Source of the DNA: Prevotella sp.
GTDB lineage: Bacteria; Bacteroidota; Bacteroidia; Bacteroidales; Bacteroidaceae
Assembly: GCA_003447235.1 (NCBI GenBank)
Contig: DLZV01000015.1
Location: 26,435-39,943, forward strand
DNA length: 13,509 nucleotides
Direction: 5' to 3'
Shown in pieces: positions 12,713 through 13,509 of this stretch. A program made the translations under genes and the position numbers. The notes beneath the pieces were generated by a model. It saw only the letters and a program-made list of their open reading frames with translations. It did not search any database and had not been told where the DNA came from. The first letter of the stretch is position 1. Every line of letters starts with the position of its first letter.

Positions 12713-13222
12713 TTAGCCGATAGGAAACAAACTGCCAAGAACCTGCTCGATGGCCTCAAGACCTTGCTGGTCAGCCTCATGAAAGGAATCCAACTCGCTG
12801 CTATCGACATCGATGACGGCTACGACCACGCCATCTTTCATGACGGGCACGACGATCTCCGATTGCGACCGCGAGGAGCAGGCGATATGGCCTGGGAACG
12901 CATGCACGTCGGACACCATCAGCGTCCGCGCCTCGGCCCAGGATGTGCCACAGACACCACGCCCGTGCTTGATGCTGAAACAGGCCAAAGATCCCTGAAA
13001 CGGACCGAGCTGCAGTTCGCCGTGGCGCACCACATAGAATCCCACCCAAAAATAATAGTCGAAAGCCTCCTTGAGCAGCGCCGCCACATTGGCGAGCACG
13101 CCTACGGGGTTGTCCACTCCCTCCATCAATCCTTTCACCTGCAGCAGGATCTCAGCATACTTCTCTGCCACGCCAGAGGCAGACTGCGGTTCAAAAGTCT
13201 TCTGTTCTTTGTTTTCCATCAT
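12713..13222 (-). CDS. msrC: Free methionine-(R)-sulfoxide reductase, GAF domain (MsrC type)
   Basis: 169 residues, cytoplasmic. It reduces free methionine-R-sulfoxide with thioredoxin and protects against oxidant damage. A single GAF domain covers about 20-165 with WVGFYVV (59-65), LGPFQG (72-77), RGVCGT (88-93), VSDVHAFPGHIAC (103-115), SEIVVP and VIDVDS. The three cysteines of the E. coli fRMsr/YebR active site are kept: C81, C91 and C115. Length fits the family. ATG 13222 (or the adjacent ATG 13219) is preferred; a TTG at 13246 lies within the promoter -7 box and is rejected. It faces vsr tail to tail with 61 bp between, and has its own promoter. Confidence 0.92.
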   Translation of the reverse strand: MMENKEQKTFEPQSASGVAEKYAEILLQVKGLMEGVDNPVGVLANVAALLKEAFDYYFWVGFYVVRHGELQLGPFQGSLACFSIKHGRGVCGTSWAEARTLMVSDVHAFPGHIACSSRSQSEIVVPVMKDGVVVAVIDVDSSELDSFHEADQQGLEAIEQVLGSLFPIG

Positions 13223-13243
13223 CTTACTTTTTGATTTAGGCTG

Positions 13244-13275
13244 CAAAGATAGGCAAATCCGCAGAAAATGACAAA
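13244..13275 (-). promoter_or_regulatory. Promoter of the methionine sulfoxide reductase gene
   Basis: On the minus strand, TTTG (complement of 13272-13275), 20 bases, then TATCTTTG (complement of 13244-13251), followed by C. This is an almost perfect Bacteroidota promoter. The expected start at about 13237 leaves a short leader before ATG 13222. Confidence 0.8.
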
Positions 13276-13335
13276 GGAATGTACAACGAAGTGTAAATCC
13301 TCATAGGCTTTTGCTATAGTTATTCTATTATCTCT

Positions 13336-13425
13336 TTATCCAAAAACTAGGCATAATATGCCCACAAACAAGGCAAGGACGAGTGACAATGCACAGAAGC
13401 AGAGTGCCAGTAATGCTATTCCCAT
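13336..13425 (-). CDS. 29-aa single-helix membrane peptide
   Basis: ATG 13425 to TAA 13336-13338 encodes MGIALLALCFCALSL followed by VLALFVGILCLVFG. This is one uninterrupted hydrophobic helix with three Cys and no charged residue. It starts 3 bases after the stop codon of the upstream frame, so translational coupling is likely. I recognise no family. It could be a small subunit or regulator of whatever membrane protein the upstream gene encodes. No clear terminator follows before the msrC promoter. Confidence 0.5.
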   Translation of the reverse strand: MGIALLALCFCALSLVLALFVGILCLVFG

Positions 13426-13428
13426 ATT

Positions 13429-13509
13429 TTATTCTGATTTATTGTTTTGTTCTTTGTCAAACAAGTCATCATCCTCATGGAGCAGACCATGTACCCACCA
13501 CGTATCGTC
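13429..13509 (-). CDS. C-terminal end of an unidentified gene (partial)
   Basis: The minus-strand frame is open from the window edge to TAA 13429-13431, giving 26 residues beginning DDTWWVHGLLHEDDD and ending NNKSE. It is acidic and hydrophilic after a Trp pair. It reads as the cytoplasmic tail of a larger protein, but too little is visible to name it. The close spacing to the 29-aa peptide suggests one operon. Confidence 0.55.
   Translation of the reverse strand, partial: DDTWWVHGLLHEDDDLFDKEQNNKSE

Noticed and set aside
12620..13234. 204-codon plus-strand frame after vsr
   Set aside because: Antisense of the methionine sulfoxide reductase whose three catalytic Cys and promoter are clear on the minus strand.

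Overview
The window reads as chromosomal DNA of a Bacteroidota member, most probably Prevotellaceae-like. Supporting signs are a complete type IX secretion core operon (PorP, GldK/L/M/N), promoters of the TTTG-N19/20-TAnnTTTG type instead of -35/-10 boxes, A/T-rich leaders without Shine-Dalgarno sites, and a Dcu transporter paired with an outer-membrane porin. The genus is inference only.

Layout, left to right. Bases 1-105 hold the end of a small Cys-rich reading frame or repeat. A minus-strand unit follows: dcuB (C4-dicarboxylate transporter, 2991 down to 1672), then an OprO/P-like porin (1418 down to 204), closed by a good intrinsic terminator at 118-165. The 478-bp gap at 3082-3559 is the richest non-coding stretch. 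It carries a 57-bp direct duplication, each copy holding a dcuB-directed promoter and a 34-bp near-palindrome. It also has a divergent promoter pointing at a second copy of the Cys-rich repeat, and a terminator. Next comes a long minus-strand block read from 10642 down to 3560: porP, gldK, gldL, gldM, gldN and an OmpW/PorT-like 215-aa barrel. Together these give the outer-membrane PorP partner, the periplasmic GldK/GldN ring and the GldL/GldM proton-driven inner-membrane motor of the type IX secretion system. On the plus strand are malate dehydrogenase (10921-11913) and a Vsr-type mismatch endonuclease (12112-12651). On the minus strand again are a free methionine-R-sulfoxide reductase (13222-12713), a 29-aa membrane peptide (13425-13336) and the C-terminus of an unidentified upstream gene.

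The secretion genes act together: GldL/GldM turn proton flow into motion passed through GldM's periplasmic part to GldK/GldN and the outer-membrane translocon. dcuB plus porin, with mdh elsewhere in the window, fit the fumarate/succinate branch of anaerobic metabolism, although mdh is a separate transcription unit.

What the genes do not explain is mostly in the gaps. There are degenerate short tandem repeats (16-bp units after dcuB, 14-bp units before vsr, 16-bp units after porP), strong hairpins inside the secretion operon, a duplicated palindromic operator-promoter, and a dispersed repeat with a CxxCxxC-coding frame. No transposase, CRISPR array, tRNA or rRNA was seen. Nothing here can be proved a wholly new system from sequence alone; the duplicated operator plus divergent Cys-rich repeat element is the best candidate for something undescribed.
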